A stretch of DNA of 56,659 bases from Auxenochlorella pyrenoidosa (GCA_001430745.1 KQ482018.1:708672-765330), one strand, 5' to 3'; numbered from the stretch's first letter, positions 44,893 through 56,571 are shown. Notes: a model not told the origin generated them from the letters alone. Translations and numbers: made by a program.

Positions 44893-47020
44893 CTAGAGCT
44901 CAGCCGAGCTGTCCCGGTCCTGCTGCTCTGCCACCTCTTCAAGCTTGGCCGCTCGCGCGGCCCTTGTCCATGCTTCCATCTCGGGCTGTAGGGAGCATGT
45001 TGCAGGTAGGGAAGGGCTTGGTGGGCTGGCAACCAGACAGACGACTGGCCCTCGGCCCAGGCTTGCAGTCCAGGGGGCGTGGCTGCATGCACAGGGGCGA
45101 GGCAGGGCGCCCCGGGCCTGGCATCCAACACCCCATCGCGGCCAGCCCAACCCAACGGACTGGTGGAGAGGAGTGAGGGCGGGGGTCGGGTGCTGTCATT
45201 GCTTCTTATATACAATTCTTTTTAGGAGAAACCCTCACCTGGCCAAAGAGGAAGAAGTGCACCTCCTCGAGAGCCCCCGCCTCCTCCTGCACCACTCGCA
45301 CCGCAATCTGCGGCGGATAAGCAGAGGCATCAGGCAGCAGTAGCATGAGGCCGAGTCGGGGAGATCGGCAGCAGGATGGGTTGGAGCGACCTGCCACACT
45401 GGCAAGCCAGCCACAAATCAAGCGCATGGCAGCCAGGGCAAGGCGGTGGGCTTGCACAAGCGGAGCACACACCGTCAGCGCTGCCATGCAGGCAAGGTGC
45501 CGGCCAGCAGGTGTGATGGCTGCCTCTGGCGGTGCGGGCGTCTGCTCAGCTCCTGCCGGCACGCGTGAATTGAGCACACACGACTGCAGGGAGCGCCCGC
45601 TGGCACTTGCAGGCCTACTACGCAGCCCGGCATGCCTCCGTACTGACAGAAACGAGGGCATACAGGCCCCACCTCTGCTGCCTCGTCCAGAGGGTACCCG
45701 AAAATGCCGCAGGAGATGGCCGGGAAGGCGATGCGCCGCAGGCCGCGCTCGTTTGCCAGCCGCAGGCTCGAGCGGTACGCCGACTCCAGCAGCGGCGCCG
45801 AGGCTTCCGCGCTGTCGTACACAGGTCCAACTGCGAGCAGGTGGGTGCGGTGGTGCCAGGGATTCTCGGGGGCAGCAGGGCGCGGCCAAGGCAGGGGTAG
45901 GCAGCGCTGGTCGGCAAGCAGGCGTTCTAATGTTTTCTCAGCAACGATGCCGGTGCACAGAGGCGGGCCTTGGAACAGCACGGTCAGGACGGATGCTGCA
46001 TAAAATGCATGCACTGGCACGCAGCGTGCAGCCTGGCAAGGCAGCAGCAGCAGGGCGGGTGCAGGGCGCAGCCACCAGCACGCGCACGTGGCCCCCCTTC
46101 CCACTCCCGCAGCTTCTGGGCACAGCCATTGGTGCCTGCCGGCTGGTAGGCAGGAATGCAAGAACAGAGTTGCAGCAGTGATCAGCACCTGTGTGGATCA
46201 CGAAGTCTGCGGGCAGGTCGCCGCCAGGGGTGATGCGCGCCTCACCGGTGGGGCACCGCACCCCCCGCTTCACCTGCGGCACCTGCACACACGGGGCCGC
46301 CTCGCCCCTTTCAAAATGCGTGATGGCACAGAAGCACAGGCCCCACAACACGGCCCACATCCGCATCTCTGGCTTGGAGGGCTGCCATCGACCGCCGGGC
46401 GCAGCCAGGCGCGGCCAGGCGCCCTCAGCGGTGCCCACCTGCTTGCACGCCTCCAGCAGGGCGGGGCCGGCGGCCCGGTGGATCGCGCCATCCACGCCGC
46501 CGCCGCCCAGCATGCTGCAGGCGCAGCGCAGCGCAGGGACCGGGCGATTCGGCTTCAGGGCCGCCCACAGGTGTGCTGCCAAAAACGTGGCAGCAGGGTG
46601 GGGCGTGCGCCTCTGCGGCCCACAGGAGGGGACCCTCTGACGAGGCAGGCGCGCGTTGGGAGAAATGACGCAAGTGGCCAGCTCGATGCATTTCTCAAGT
46701 GGGAAACGTTGAGCGAGCGCAGACGATGCTGATACAAGCGGGGCGCACCGCTCGTTGGCGGCGTTGACGATGGCGCAGCCCGAAAACTTTGTGAGGTCGC
46801 CCCGCCTGCAGGGCAGCTGGCCAGCGACACAAGGCGGCTGGGGTCACTTGGCCTGGTGGCAGAGTGCATGAGGGTCTGGGCAGCAGCGCAAGGGCTGGCC
46901 AGGCAGCGTCGGCGGCTGCGGCCGACGCTGTCAGGACTTCAGCCAGGACGGTGCTTACTGAAGTATGAGCTTGGCGGAGGGCGTGAGCCGCAACGTCAGC
47001 TTGGGAACTGCTGCTGCCAT
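44893..47020 (-). CDS. MacroD-like macrodomain protein
   Basis: Seven exons (47020-46959, 46805-46749, 46514-46439, 46282-46189, 45830-45673, 45307-45239, 44985-44893) give 202 residues. The ATG at 47020 starts just before the domain; upstream in-frame starts are non-ATG. The protein reads LTLRLTPSAKLILQRGDLTK, CAIVNAANERMLGGGGVDGA, IHRAAGPALLEACKQ, CPTGEARITPGGDLPADFVI, HTVGPVYDS, and IAFPAISCGIFGYPLDEAAE. These are the ADP-ribose-binding loops and the GGGGVDGAIH catalytic loop of MacroD-type enzymes. Such enzymes remove ADP-ribose from proteins or deacetylate O-acetyl-ADP-ribose. The end is charged (LEEVAEQQDRDSS). It is nearly a bare domain with no clear transit peptide, so cytosol or nucleus is likely. 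All six introns have GT donors. Confidence 0.92.
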
Positions 47021-47252
47021 TGCGCCCAGTGTGCCGCCAAGCAGGCACAGGAGCAGGAGCTGTGTGGGGAGCCTGCAGGGTGGGAGCGCAGGATGGCGCT
47101 GGGGCCAGCGGAGCGACGGCCGAGAGCGGCAGCAAAGCAAGCAGGGGTTGCAGCGCTGTCGACTTCATGGTCAGCAGATTAAGCTCATTCAACGACTCAC
47201 CTCGTGATTTGACGATTTTTCAGCAGGAGCTGGCTCTCGGGTGGGCGAACCG
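47021..47252. promoter_or_regulatory. Divergent promoter region, macrodomain and small basic protein
   Basis: 232 bp lie between opposed ATGs. No recognised element was seen; promoter function is inferred from orientation. Confidence 0.35.
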
Positions 47253-47782
47253 ATGGCGCAAGTTGGTGGGGCACTGTTTCGGAGAGGCTTGGCGTCCAGA
47301 TCGCAGCATGCAATGTTAGAGGGCAGTGATCGAGTGCCTTTATGGTTGTATTCATGCAGCCAGGAGCATCGGGCTAGGTTGGCGCGCCACAAACCCCAGC
47401 TTCTGCGCCTCAAGGTCTCAGTTGCTACTTTCAAACGCCGAAAGAAGGGGCTGCAGTCTATCTGTGCCTGGTGCAAGGGCCAGCGATACTGTCAAGCGGC
47501 CACTCCCGAGCGCACGGTCGACAGGTGAGTTCTTGGGCCGGTCTGCTGCTTCAGTACTCACGCAGCGTTTAGCGAGGCCGGCGGAGGCGCCTGCCTCTCT
47601 GCAGCAGCAAGACCCGCCTGCCGCCAGGCGGCCGGCGGAGATGGCAGGGGCGGTCCTTCCTCAGAATGTGATTGAAGTGCGCTCCTCACCCTTCTGCTCA
47701 TTGCCAATGCAGGGACAAGCAGCGCAGGTACAAGCGTGAAGTAGGGGCAGGGTATGGACCGCTGGCGAGAGCTAGAAGATGA
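47253..47782 (+). CDS. Small basic protein with CxxC, unknown
   Basis: Two exons (47253-47524, 47713-47782) join in phase (donor GTGAGT) to 113 residues. The N-terminus, MAQVGGALFRRGLASRSQ, could be an organelle-targeting peptide. The body is Arg/Lys-rich: KVSVATFKRRKKGLQSICAW followed by CKGQRYC, so there is a CxxC plus a further Cys. The end is DKQRRYKREVGAGYGP. Size and charge suggest an organellar ribosomal or RNA-binding protein, but I do not recognise a family. The alternative is that exon 1 belongs to the SYLF gene just downstream. Confidence 0.45.
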
Positions 47783-48082
47783 TGCCAGCCGGGCAACCAT
47801 CATCCTACAGGCAAGGGACGGCCGACGTGCCGCTGTGCTTGGAATCTCAACTGTATCACAGGCTTCTGATGTTGGGAGTGACCCGATCGTGGTCCTGCAT
47901 GAGTGGAATCGCCCCAGGCAGGAGGTATGAGGCAGTGCCGTCGGTCGGGGCACCCGCCCATGCACACCCTTGTGAAAACTACAAGCCCGGCTGCAGCCCC
48001 GCTGCAGGCGCCAGTGGTGGTGCCCTCACATGGCTTCGCCCCTCACACCTCCCCCCACGCCGCCTGTGTGTCCTGCTGCCCC

Positions 48083-50942
48083 GCAGAAGCTGACAAGCAG
48101 CAAGGAGGAGCTGAAGGAGAGCCTGCCGCGAGGGACAGAGCCAATGCCACGCAGGCAAGGCCCTGGGGCCGCTCAGCCTGGCCTCGAGCAGACTTTGCCA
48201 CCTGCTTTAGCCTGGCCTCCAGCAAAACTTGCCGTCTGCTGGATGCAAGCGTTGACAGGAGGCCTCCTGCGCACAGCAGGAGGGCTTGGCCGGCAGCCTG
48301 CGCAGCGGCGCTCATGTCATAGCGTGCAACGCAGCATGCTGCCGGGTCCTGGAAGCCTGCTGCCGTGGTGCCCTCCCCGCCTGCAGCGAGCTGCACTTCT
48401 GCAACGGCCTGGCCTTCACGTTTGTGCGCAAGCTGGGGGTGGGCCTCAGCTTCGAGGCGGGGCACGGCTTTGTCATTCGCAAGATCTACACAGGTGAAGC
48501 ACTGTCAAGTCGTAACGCAACTTTCAGTATGATTTTCACGCCCCTCGCGGCGGCTGGCGCCCAGGGGCCGCCCGCCTGCCGATGTGCGCGCTGTGCTGGC
48601 CAGGCGTGAGGTGTCGAAGAGGGGGGCCGGCCCTGCATGGGCGGCCCTGCGGTCGGCTGGGGCAGGGTGCGTTGCCGTCAGATTCCCTGGCCCTTTGATG
48701 AGACGCTGTCATCCAACAGCGGCTCGCTTGTATCGCCAGTGTGGCCGCTGGTGTGCACAGAGCGCCGCCTGTGCTCAGCCCAGCAGGGGGCCAGGACGTG
48801 AGCAGCCCGCCCGGCTGTGAACCGCCCGGCCCTTTGATCCACCGGCCCTTGCGCCCCGGTTGACCGGTGCACCGCCCTTTGCTGCCGCTGCCGCCGCTGC
48901 GTGCCCCTGCAGGCGAGCAAGGTGGGCGGCCCACCTGGACGTGGAGCGCCCCACTGTTCCTCACTGTGACTGCCGCGGGCCTGGGCCTGACTGTTGGCTA
49001 CACCGAGATTGGTGCGCCCTGCCCGCGTGCCCGGCCCAGGCCCCTGGCTGGCGGCACGGCGTGCCTGGCTCGCCCTCCCGCCTCGACCTGCCAGCGCTGT
49101 GCGCCGCCGCCTGCGGTCCCTCTACTGCCGTGCTGCCGTCTCTGTCCGGCCCTGGCGCGAGGCCTGCGGAGTATGCTGGGCCCACGACGGCGGCGGCGCG
49201 CATCCGTCGCCTGGCCTGCGCCCACGGCGTACAGGCCAGCCGACTCCACCCCTCTGTCCATTGTTGGTGTCTGCCTCACAACGCACCCCGGACCCCCTCC
49301 TCGCTGCCCCTCAGAGTCCATCATTGTGCTCGACACCCCGGAGGCGGTGCAGGGCTTCACCAAGAGCCAGTGGTCTGTGGACACAGACATCACCGGTGGG
49401 TGGGTGGGGGGTGGGGGGTGGGTGGGTGCGGGGTCGGCGCTGGTGGTGGTGTCTGTGTGTATGTGGTGGGTTCAGAGCGTTATGGGTCGGGATGCAGATC
49501 CGGGGGGGGGTTGGCCGTGGGAGCCGCCCAAGTTGACCGCCTCAGCAGCGCGCAAAGTGCTGGCCCAAGTGCCGTGGCTTTCCCAGACTCCCTGCTCTAG
49601 AGCCGTCTGCATGCCCCCTCAGGGGTGCGCTCTGCGCCAGCCGCCAGCAGCGCGTGCCACGCACATCAGCTGCTAACCGGCCCCTGCCATCCCTGCCCAC
49701 CCCCTGCTCCAGGCGCTGCGGGCGGAGCCGTGGGGGCACACCTGCCAGCGACAGCTGCCAACGTCTCCAACATGAAGCTCTCGGACAAGACTTTTGCTTA
49801 CTCCATCACCAAAGGAGCCATCCTGGACGTCTCGCTCACAGGCGAGCGCTGCCTGCTGTGTGCCCGGGTGTGCTGCTGCGCTGCAAGGCTATGCCTGCTC
49901 TGCCGGTTTGTGGGGTTGATGACACAAAGGCCAGGACAGCAAGGCACTTTGTACTTCATCCAGTGTTTGACACCGGCAAGCAAGCGTGCATGTGCCTGCA
50001 GCTTTGTCTGCGGTTTGGCTCGACCGCCCCTCCAGCCCGGCAGCGCATGCAGAAGGTTGAGCACAGAATCCGCCACCCCAGGCGCAGCCCTGCATGGCGT
50101 GCACTCCCATACAGCTCCCCCGCCATGCTTCTCTGCAGGCCTGAACTACGCCACCGACCCCGCCATGAACAAGGCCTTTTACGGCAACAGGGGGGTGACC
50201 CCCCAGTCCATCCTGGATGGCGCGGTCGAGCCGCCCGAGCCAATGGGGGAGCTGTATGCTGCGCTGGACAAGGCACGCTCCAGGCTGCCGCTCCAGGCGC
50301 CCGTGCCCGCGCGCGCCCCTTCCCCCCCCCCCACCCACCCTTGCATGCTGAGGATGGCTTGCAGGCTCCGGGACTGCCTCCGTGCTGGGCATGGCGGCAC
50401 ATCGCAGCCCCCGCGTCGCTGCCCGGACCCCCTTGCACGCGTCCCCATCGCAGCCCTGCCCATTCTTTCTGCCGCACTCTCGTTCCGCAGGTGCTGAACG
50501 AGTATTATTCTGCAGTCGACACGCAGGTGGCGATGGAGACACAGGTGAGGGGGACACTCAACTGGGGAAGCGGTTGCGGGGCGGGGGGGGAGGCCTGGGC
50601 TGAACAAGCGCCCAGTTGTCGTCCCGCTAGAGAACAGGGATTGCAGGACGGCTCTGCGCTGCCAGCACGTTTGCCGCATCCACCAAGCCGTGGGCCTGCC
50701 CAGCGCTGCAGGTGGAGCGTGCCGGTGGCGAAGGTGCCGGCACCTCGGCGGCAGGCGCGGCCGAGGGCGCTGCTGCTGCTGCTGCTGCAGGCGCAGTGGC
50801 GGGCGGCGCGGGCGACGCCGAGGAGGCTGCTGCCGCGGCCGGGGACGCGGAGATCTCCCCTGCTGCTGAGGAGGGGACGCTGGGCGGCGCTGGTGGCGCA
50901 AGCGCCGGAGCAGGCGCGGTTGCCGAGCCGCATGAGGACTAG
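48083..50942 (+). CDS. SYLF-domain (Ysc84/SH3YL1-type) protein
   Basis: The domain is carried by exons 48387-48493, 48913-49011, 49315-49395, 49713-49841, 50139-50272, 50491-50544 and 50712-50942, joined in phase. Key pieces are ELHFCNGLAFTFVRKLGVGL, GHGFVIRKIYTG, WSAPLFLTVTAAGLGLTVGY, IIVLDTPEAVQGF, FAYSITKGAILDVSLTGLNY and AFYGNRGVTPQSIL. They match the conserved order of SYLF domains, which bind phosphoinositides and, in yeast and animals, link membranes to actin. The C-terminal tail is Ala/Gly/Glu-rich and ends EPHED. The start is unresolved; KLTSSKEELKESL at 48083 may be an upstream exon. The introns after 49841 and 50272 have GC donors. The intron after 49395 starts with a G-rich tract. 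Confidence 0.75.
49396..49437 (+). repeat. G-rich tract at the start of a SYLF gene intron
   Basis: GTGGGTGGGTGGGGGGTGGG begins exactly at the donor and continues as GGGTG units. It may form a G-quadruplex. Confidence 0.85.
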
Positions 50943-51787
50943 GGCAGCAGCTGTGCTCGCTGTCACGTTGAGAGCCACACAAGCAGGGCGTGGCGAGGAC
51001 GTTGCGTGCATGGTATAGTAGTGAAGCGGCCCGAGCGCCCTCCTTTCATGCCTAGGTATCGGCAGACAGCTCACCTGGTTGCTGTCCCAGCACACGCAGC
51101 CTTCCATCACCACCAGGGTTTCATACGAGGTTGCAATAGCACCGTCACACTTGGCAGGGCCGCCACTGTCTCTTTGGACTGGAGGGCCGAGGTTGAGCGC
51201 CACCTGTGTAAGGCCCCGTAGTGGCTGGTACCTCCCGCTGCGGGCGGAGGCGCAAGGCGCCAGCTGCCAAACCTGTGCCGTCGGTGCCCGCCGGAGCTCT
51301 TTGTCCCGCCGACTGCTTATTCGATTCGGTTAGAATATGGGGACGGGCGGCGCGAAGTGGCGGAGAAGCACCGCGAGTTTTGTGGGATATCAAGCCACAC
51401 GCAGCAGGGATGCGGAGGTCTTGACGCTCAGTTTCTCGAGCAGATCTACCCATATTGACTGCACTACCACACCACCAAGCGGGCCCACCAAAGAGTAGAG
51501 ACAGCAACCTTCCAAAGAGTTCGTCTTGCGTAAACGCTTCGCACAGCCTCTCCTAGAGCTGCCTGACGGGGCATTGCGTCCTTGTCCTCGCTCCCATCAG
51601 CCGAAACCCGTCTGGAAGGCCGCCGCGACTTGCCCTACCCTCGTGGTCCTGTCTTTGGGACCTCCTACCTTGCGTGGTCTTTTTGCGCGTGAATAAACTG
51701 CCGCTGGAGCCTGGGCACGCCGCCAGGCAGGCTACGCTTGTCACCCACATTCTGCCAGGCCCAGAAGCGGCAGCTGCGGCAGCAGCC
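50943..51787. other. Region without a clear coding gene
   Basis: 845 bp between the SYLF stop and the S40-like ATG. The last part (about 51674-51787) is open in the frame of the next gene but has no ATG, so it may be 5' untranslated exon. Nothing else was recognised. Confidence 0.4.
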
Positions 51788-53529
51788 ATGCTGGTCGACG
51801 GAGACTCCGCCCTCGAGCTGGAAGAGAGCGAGCTGTTCGAGCAGGAGGTAGCAATGAGTCCCAGCCCGCCGGTGGCGCCAGCGCTTGGAGCAGTGGCGGC
51901 AGAAGCAGCGGCACACTCTGAGGGCGAGACGGACTCTGATGACGATGGCATTGTGCTGGAGTCGGAATGCAGCAGCTCAGGTGGGGCTGCCCGCTGCCCT
52001 GGGGATAAAGGCTGGACTTGCGCTGCCCAGGGGTGGCGCGTGTGGCAACTGGCGCCTTGCTTTCTCCTCCCGAAGGAGCTGCCCTCCTCACGTCTGTTGC
52101 AGATGCCGAGGCTGATGACGTGGACGAAGAGATTGCTTTCCGGCTAGCCTCGCTGCAGTCAAGCTTCGAGAACGACAAAGGCCCCCTGAGCGCAGCACCG
52201 GCGGAAGGTGGGTGCTGCCATCTTCATCTCAAGTCCGAGCATGTGATAACTGCGCAGGCTTGCCCCAGTGCAGCGCCGTTCCTGTTGCGCCATGGGTGGC
52301 CCCTTTCTGCCATTTGCAAGCGTTGCGTGAGCTTTAGATAACCCCAAGCCAGCCTGCATGCGCCCGTCCTGACCACCCCTGTGCTCGTCATCCCGGATGC
52401 ACCAACGACGTTCCGCACTCCTCCTCACCCCTGCACTCTGCACCCCTGCAGCGCCGCTGGGCACCTCGCACTCCAGCCAGGTGGGCAGCCTGAAGACGTT
52501 TGGCGGCCTCAGCTTCACGGCCAAGCGCCTGTTCGGGTCGGAGGGCGACCTTGCAGCCTCGATGCCAGTGCACGGCATGCGGCCCAGCGCGCCGATGATT
52601 GCTGCACGGCGGCAGGCGGCGCCGGCAGACAAGGGCGCGGCCTGCAACCTGGTGAGCCGCGGGGCGAGCCCGCTGCTGGTTCCGCTGGGCTCCGGCGGTT
52701 GTGCAGCCACTCTGGCATGCGGAGCCGGCCTGCCAACCGCTGTGCCAGCTGCCTGTTCCAGCGAGCCCGACGTGCGCCGACAGCCAGCTGTCCAAGCCCG
52801 CATGGGAAATCCTTCCGCCCGGCCGCCGACCTCCTACCCCCTCCCCCCTGCTCCTGGCTGACCTGCAGGGCACGTCCATGCCCATCAGCATTCCCATGAT
52901 GCAGCGGCGCAACTCAGCGGCCGACCTGGGAGCCGCCGACGCGGCGGCAGCTGTGCGCGGCGCCTCGACGTTTGTCCCCCCCCACATGCTGCCCCGCCAG
53001 GAGGGCGAGGAGGGCGGGCAGCTGGCAGCAGAGGCGGGCCCCAGCCTGGGCCTGGGGCTGTCGCCCAGCGCCAGCGCAAAGCGCGACAAGCTGCTGGCCC
53101 GCAACGCCATCCTGCGCTCCACAGGGTTCATTGAAGTGCAGCAGCCGGTGGCGGCGGTGATAGGTGAGCGCAGGGCTGGCTGCAGGGCCGCGTGGCTGCC
53201 GCCGCGCACCCGCTTTTTGCAGGGGCGGCGCGTGCAGGCAGGAGGATTGGGTGCGCATCCAGGCAGAGGGCGGCGCGCGCAGACTGGCCGGCCGCCCCGC
53301 AGCGACCGCCTGCCATGCTGCTGCCGCGCCGCCGCAAGCAGCTGCTCCCTGGGGCTGACAGCAGGGCCTACGCATGCGCGCGCAACCCCGCCCCGCAGGC
53401 GAAGTGCTGGACCCAATCAAGGAGCAGCTGCTGGCGAGCACCCAGGCCGTGCCTGTGCCGGGCCTGGCTGGGCAGGGCCGCGCGGCCCCGCGCTCCTCGC
53501 TCACCCAGCTGCTGGGAACCTCCAAGTGA
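51788..53529 (+). CDS. S40/senescence-regulator-like protein
   Basis: Five exons (51788-51980, 52103-52207, 52452-52651, 52869-53163, 53399-53529) join in phase to 307 residues. The start is acidic (ELEESELFEQE, SEGETDSDDDG). The second half has three motifs in the order I recall for plant S40 (senescence regulator, DUF584) proteins: SMPISIP, then FVPPHML, then KRDKLLARNAILRSTGFIE. Land-plant S40 proteins are small nuclear proteins induced in leaf senescence and stress; the biochemical role is unknown. This one is longer and ends with SSLTQLLGTSK. No membrane or transit features are seen. All four introns have GT donors. Homology rests on short motifs and should be treated as likely, not certain. 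Confidence 0.6.
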
Positions 53530-56051
53530 GCGCGCAGCGCAGCAGGCAGCCGAGCGGCAGCAGCGACGCATGAGCGCATAGGCACGCGCATGAGCTCACC
53601 CAGGCAGCCCTCAAGAGGCAGGTCCAGGCCCGGCCCTCGAACAAAACCAGCAACCCGCAGTAGACAGCTCCCCAAGGCATGTACACCTCTGGTGCCGCTC
53701 TCCCCGCCCATGCCGGGGCGAAGGAGGCTGCCCGGCCCTCAGCAGAACAAGCACTGATCACACCAAATGCACCAGTCCCACACCCCCGCTTTGTCCCACC
53801 GCCACTTTTGCGTGCGCCCGCCTCTGGCCCCCGCGCCTCCCGCTGCACAGCCCAGGCCCCCCCAAAACAACCCGCCAGCCGTCCCTCTCTCCTCTGGAAA
53901 CACGGCGAGCCCACCCTGCAGCGCTAGGCCGCTGAGAGGCGTGCCCCCAAGTGAACAGCCCCCTCTGTCATGGTCGTAGCCACCACCCAACCCTACCCGC
54001 TACCCCCTCCCTGCTCTGTGTATTCCTGCCCTTGTGCCCCGCTCCCCTGGTGTGCCCCCTGGGCCGAAGCGGACCGCATCCTCGATTTTCTCCAGCAATA
54101 GTACCTCGCCGCCTGCTCGCTTTGATTATGCCTGCCTTTGGTCCAGCCTCTTTTGGCCCCGCGCCTCCAGCCTTCTGCAGCGCCATCCTCTGCCCCCAAC
54201 ATAACGTTCTCCAGCGCGCAGTCGGGCTTTGCTTGTCCGCAGCTCGGCCGCCGCCCGCCGGACCAGTCAGCACTGCACTTCACATACCCCTGGTCAGATG
54301 ATCGCAGATATTAAGCGCTGCAAACCCTCACATGCTTCTTAGAGCACCTGTCAGGCTGTTCAGATCCGCCTGTAAGCCACGAAGCCGCAGCATCGAGCGC
54401 TCAGGGAACAAGGATGGACCCAGCAGCGCATTGTTAAAAGGGAGATTGCTTGGCCTCTACATTTGCTGTGTTAAAAGGGAGATAGCTTGGCTCTACATTT
54501 GCTGCGTCCACTGCTGAATAAATTGGCAAATCTCATGATGGAGCAGGAACTGCCTGGACCTGCATGGAGCTGCCCACCCCTGAGGTTGGACCGGCATCTC
54601 GTGGCGTCGTGTGCTGCGCCGCCTGGACAGCTCGGGCACAAGGGAAGGGTTCCGGGCGCTCCTAGATTGTACTTCTCAGCTCTTCCCACGTTACACCATC
54701 TGCACAGTGGTGTAGCACGGCCATCAGCGGTTGTTCGACGAGTCTCGGAGGGTGGCAGCAAGCCGGGCGAGCCCCAACGTCTCTCGGCATCTGTATGTGA
54801 CTCGGGTGAGTGGTCGGCGCTGCCAGAGCTACTTGTTTTGCGCTTCTGCTTCAAGACATGCTGGTCATGCCGCAGTGCCCAGCAAGACAGGCTCGCTGAT
54901 GCGGCAACAGAGGATTTTGTGGGAGCTATGGAGGAGTATGCAGGGTCAGTGGGCTCCCGGGAGGCGTAGGAGCCTGAGATGCGAGAATGGGCTGCCGCCT
55001 ATGCTCGCCCTGCGGCAACCTGTATTGTGCTTTGGAAAGATTTATTGATCGGATGCAGAGTTTTGAACATTCAATGGCAGTCCACGCCATGCAGCCATTT
55101 TAGGGTCGCCCTCGGCCGACGTCGGCCGGCTGCCGCCCATCAAAGCCAGGCTTGGCTTAGCAGTCTTACTCTGGCAAACCTTTGGCCAAGACAACATGTT
55201 GCTTTCTTTGAGCTGGTGGAAAATTATCAAACAGTGGTTGTCTTAAACCTGACCAGCACAGCAGCAAAAACTGCTCAGTCCGCATGTCTGCTTTGGAGAG
55301 CTCCACTGCTCAGCACAACACATTTTTTTCTGAACGACCTATGCCATGCAAATCCTCTTTCCAGTGCATGCATGTGTGCGCCAACGCATAAGTGACGTCA
55401 ACATGTCCCTGGCATGAGACGTACAGAATCGGAATGCGCCTCCTTGGCTGACGCCGGTTCCTTCGGCTTCGCTCAGGAGGGTCTGGCAAAGGCCGCCGGC
55501 TTTGCCAGCTGCTTAGGAAACCCCCTTGACATCTCCTCTCGAGCATGTCCGACAGAGATGCTTCCAGGGGTGGCTGGATGCCTGCCTGGCTTTTGTCAGC
55601 TGCGGCGCTCCGCCAGGCTGGCTGGGCCCTGTCAGCTGCGCGCCACCCCCCGCTCGTTAGACACACCCCACCACGTTCGTTGTGCCCACACGTGCCAGGG
55701 CCGCTGTACAGGCAGCAGAGGTGAGTGCTCGCCGAACAAATGTCAGATGTCCGCAGACGCAGCCGCTCGCAAGGCTGCACAAGCCTCCTGCGGGCGCTCA
55801 CAGCAATTTTGTCCCTGCATAGAGCCAACCGCCCCGTGCCGCGTAGCTGCGGGGCGCCCAGACTTTTGAAAACCTGCGCTTTTTCTGGGCCGCTTGGAGG
55901 GTTTCTTTCTGCGCCAGGGGCCGTGCCAGGTTCCGGTGGCGATCGCAGTCTCCACCGACTCGTGCTTGCCATACGTGAGCGCCTGAGCACTGCCACCCGC
56001 CCCGTCGCGCCACCGCAGGAGGACGACAACGCTTGACGGCTGGGCCACGGC
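53530..56051. other. 2.5-kb region without a supportable gene
   Basis: Local base composition is less GC-rich around 54300-54530 and 55030-55400 than in the genes. Open frames here lack splice support or recognisable motifs. A tandem repeat lies at 54433-54505. Distal regulatory sequence or a non-coding transcript is possible, but nothing shows it. Confidence 0.5.
54433..54505 (+). repeat. Two-copy tandem repeat, about 37 bp
   Basis: Copies at 54433-54469 and 54470-54505 share GTTAAAAGGGAGAT, GCTTGGC and TCTACATTTGCTG, with one substitution and one indel. Confidence 0.88.
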
Positions 56052-56571
56052 ATGCCGAAGCGCAGCGCAGATGCGCTGCAGGCGGTGGTGCCGGCTCCAA
56101 AGGGCGTGGAAGGGCCGTCTGTGAAGAGCCGCTCCGGCAGAGTTGTCAGGCCCAAGGTGCGCTCACTCATCGCCGTCTCGGCTGCCCCTCGCTGGCACTC
56201 GCCAATTTGCGCCTGGACTTGGCCCGCTGCCTTAGATTTGACGCCTCTGCCCATGCTCTGCCCATTGCTGCCCTCCCTCCCCCCAGGTGTGGGATGACGG
56301 CACCCTGGCCGCCCCGCTGGCGGCCCTGAAAGAGGACACGCTGGGCGAGCGCAGCCCCAGCAGGGAGGCAGATGCCTCGGCCGACGCAGCCGACCCCGAC
56401 TTTGCGCCCCAGCTGGAGGAGGGCCGCGCCGGCAGCGAGGAGGGGCACGCCTCGGGCGGGCGCGGCGGGCACGGCGCGCACAGCGGCGGCAGCCACCGCG
56501 CCGCCGATAGCGGCGAGGACCTGCATGCAGACGGCGCCTTCTCGGACGACTCGCCCCGCGCCTCTGTGTGA
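56052..56571 (+). CDS. Small acidic disordered protein, unknown
   Basis: Two exons (56052-56156, 56287-56571) join in phase (CCCAAG|GTGCGC, CCCAG|GTGTGG) to 129 residues. It begins MPKRSADALQAVVPAPKG, then has a basic VKSRSGRVVRPKVWDD stretch. The rest is rich in Asp, Glu, Ser, Gly and His (ADPDFAPQLEEG, FSDDSPRASV). The basic start could be a nuclear signal. It belongs to no family I can name. Regular splice sites and a consistent frame are the main support. Confidence 0.55.
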
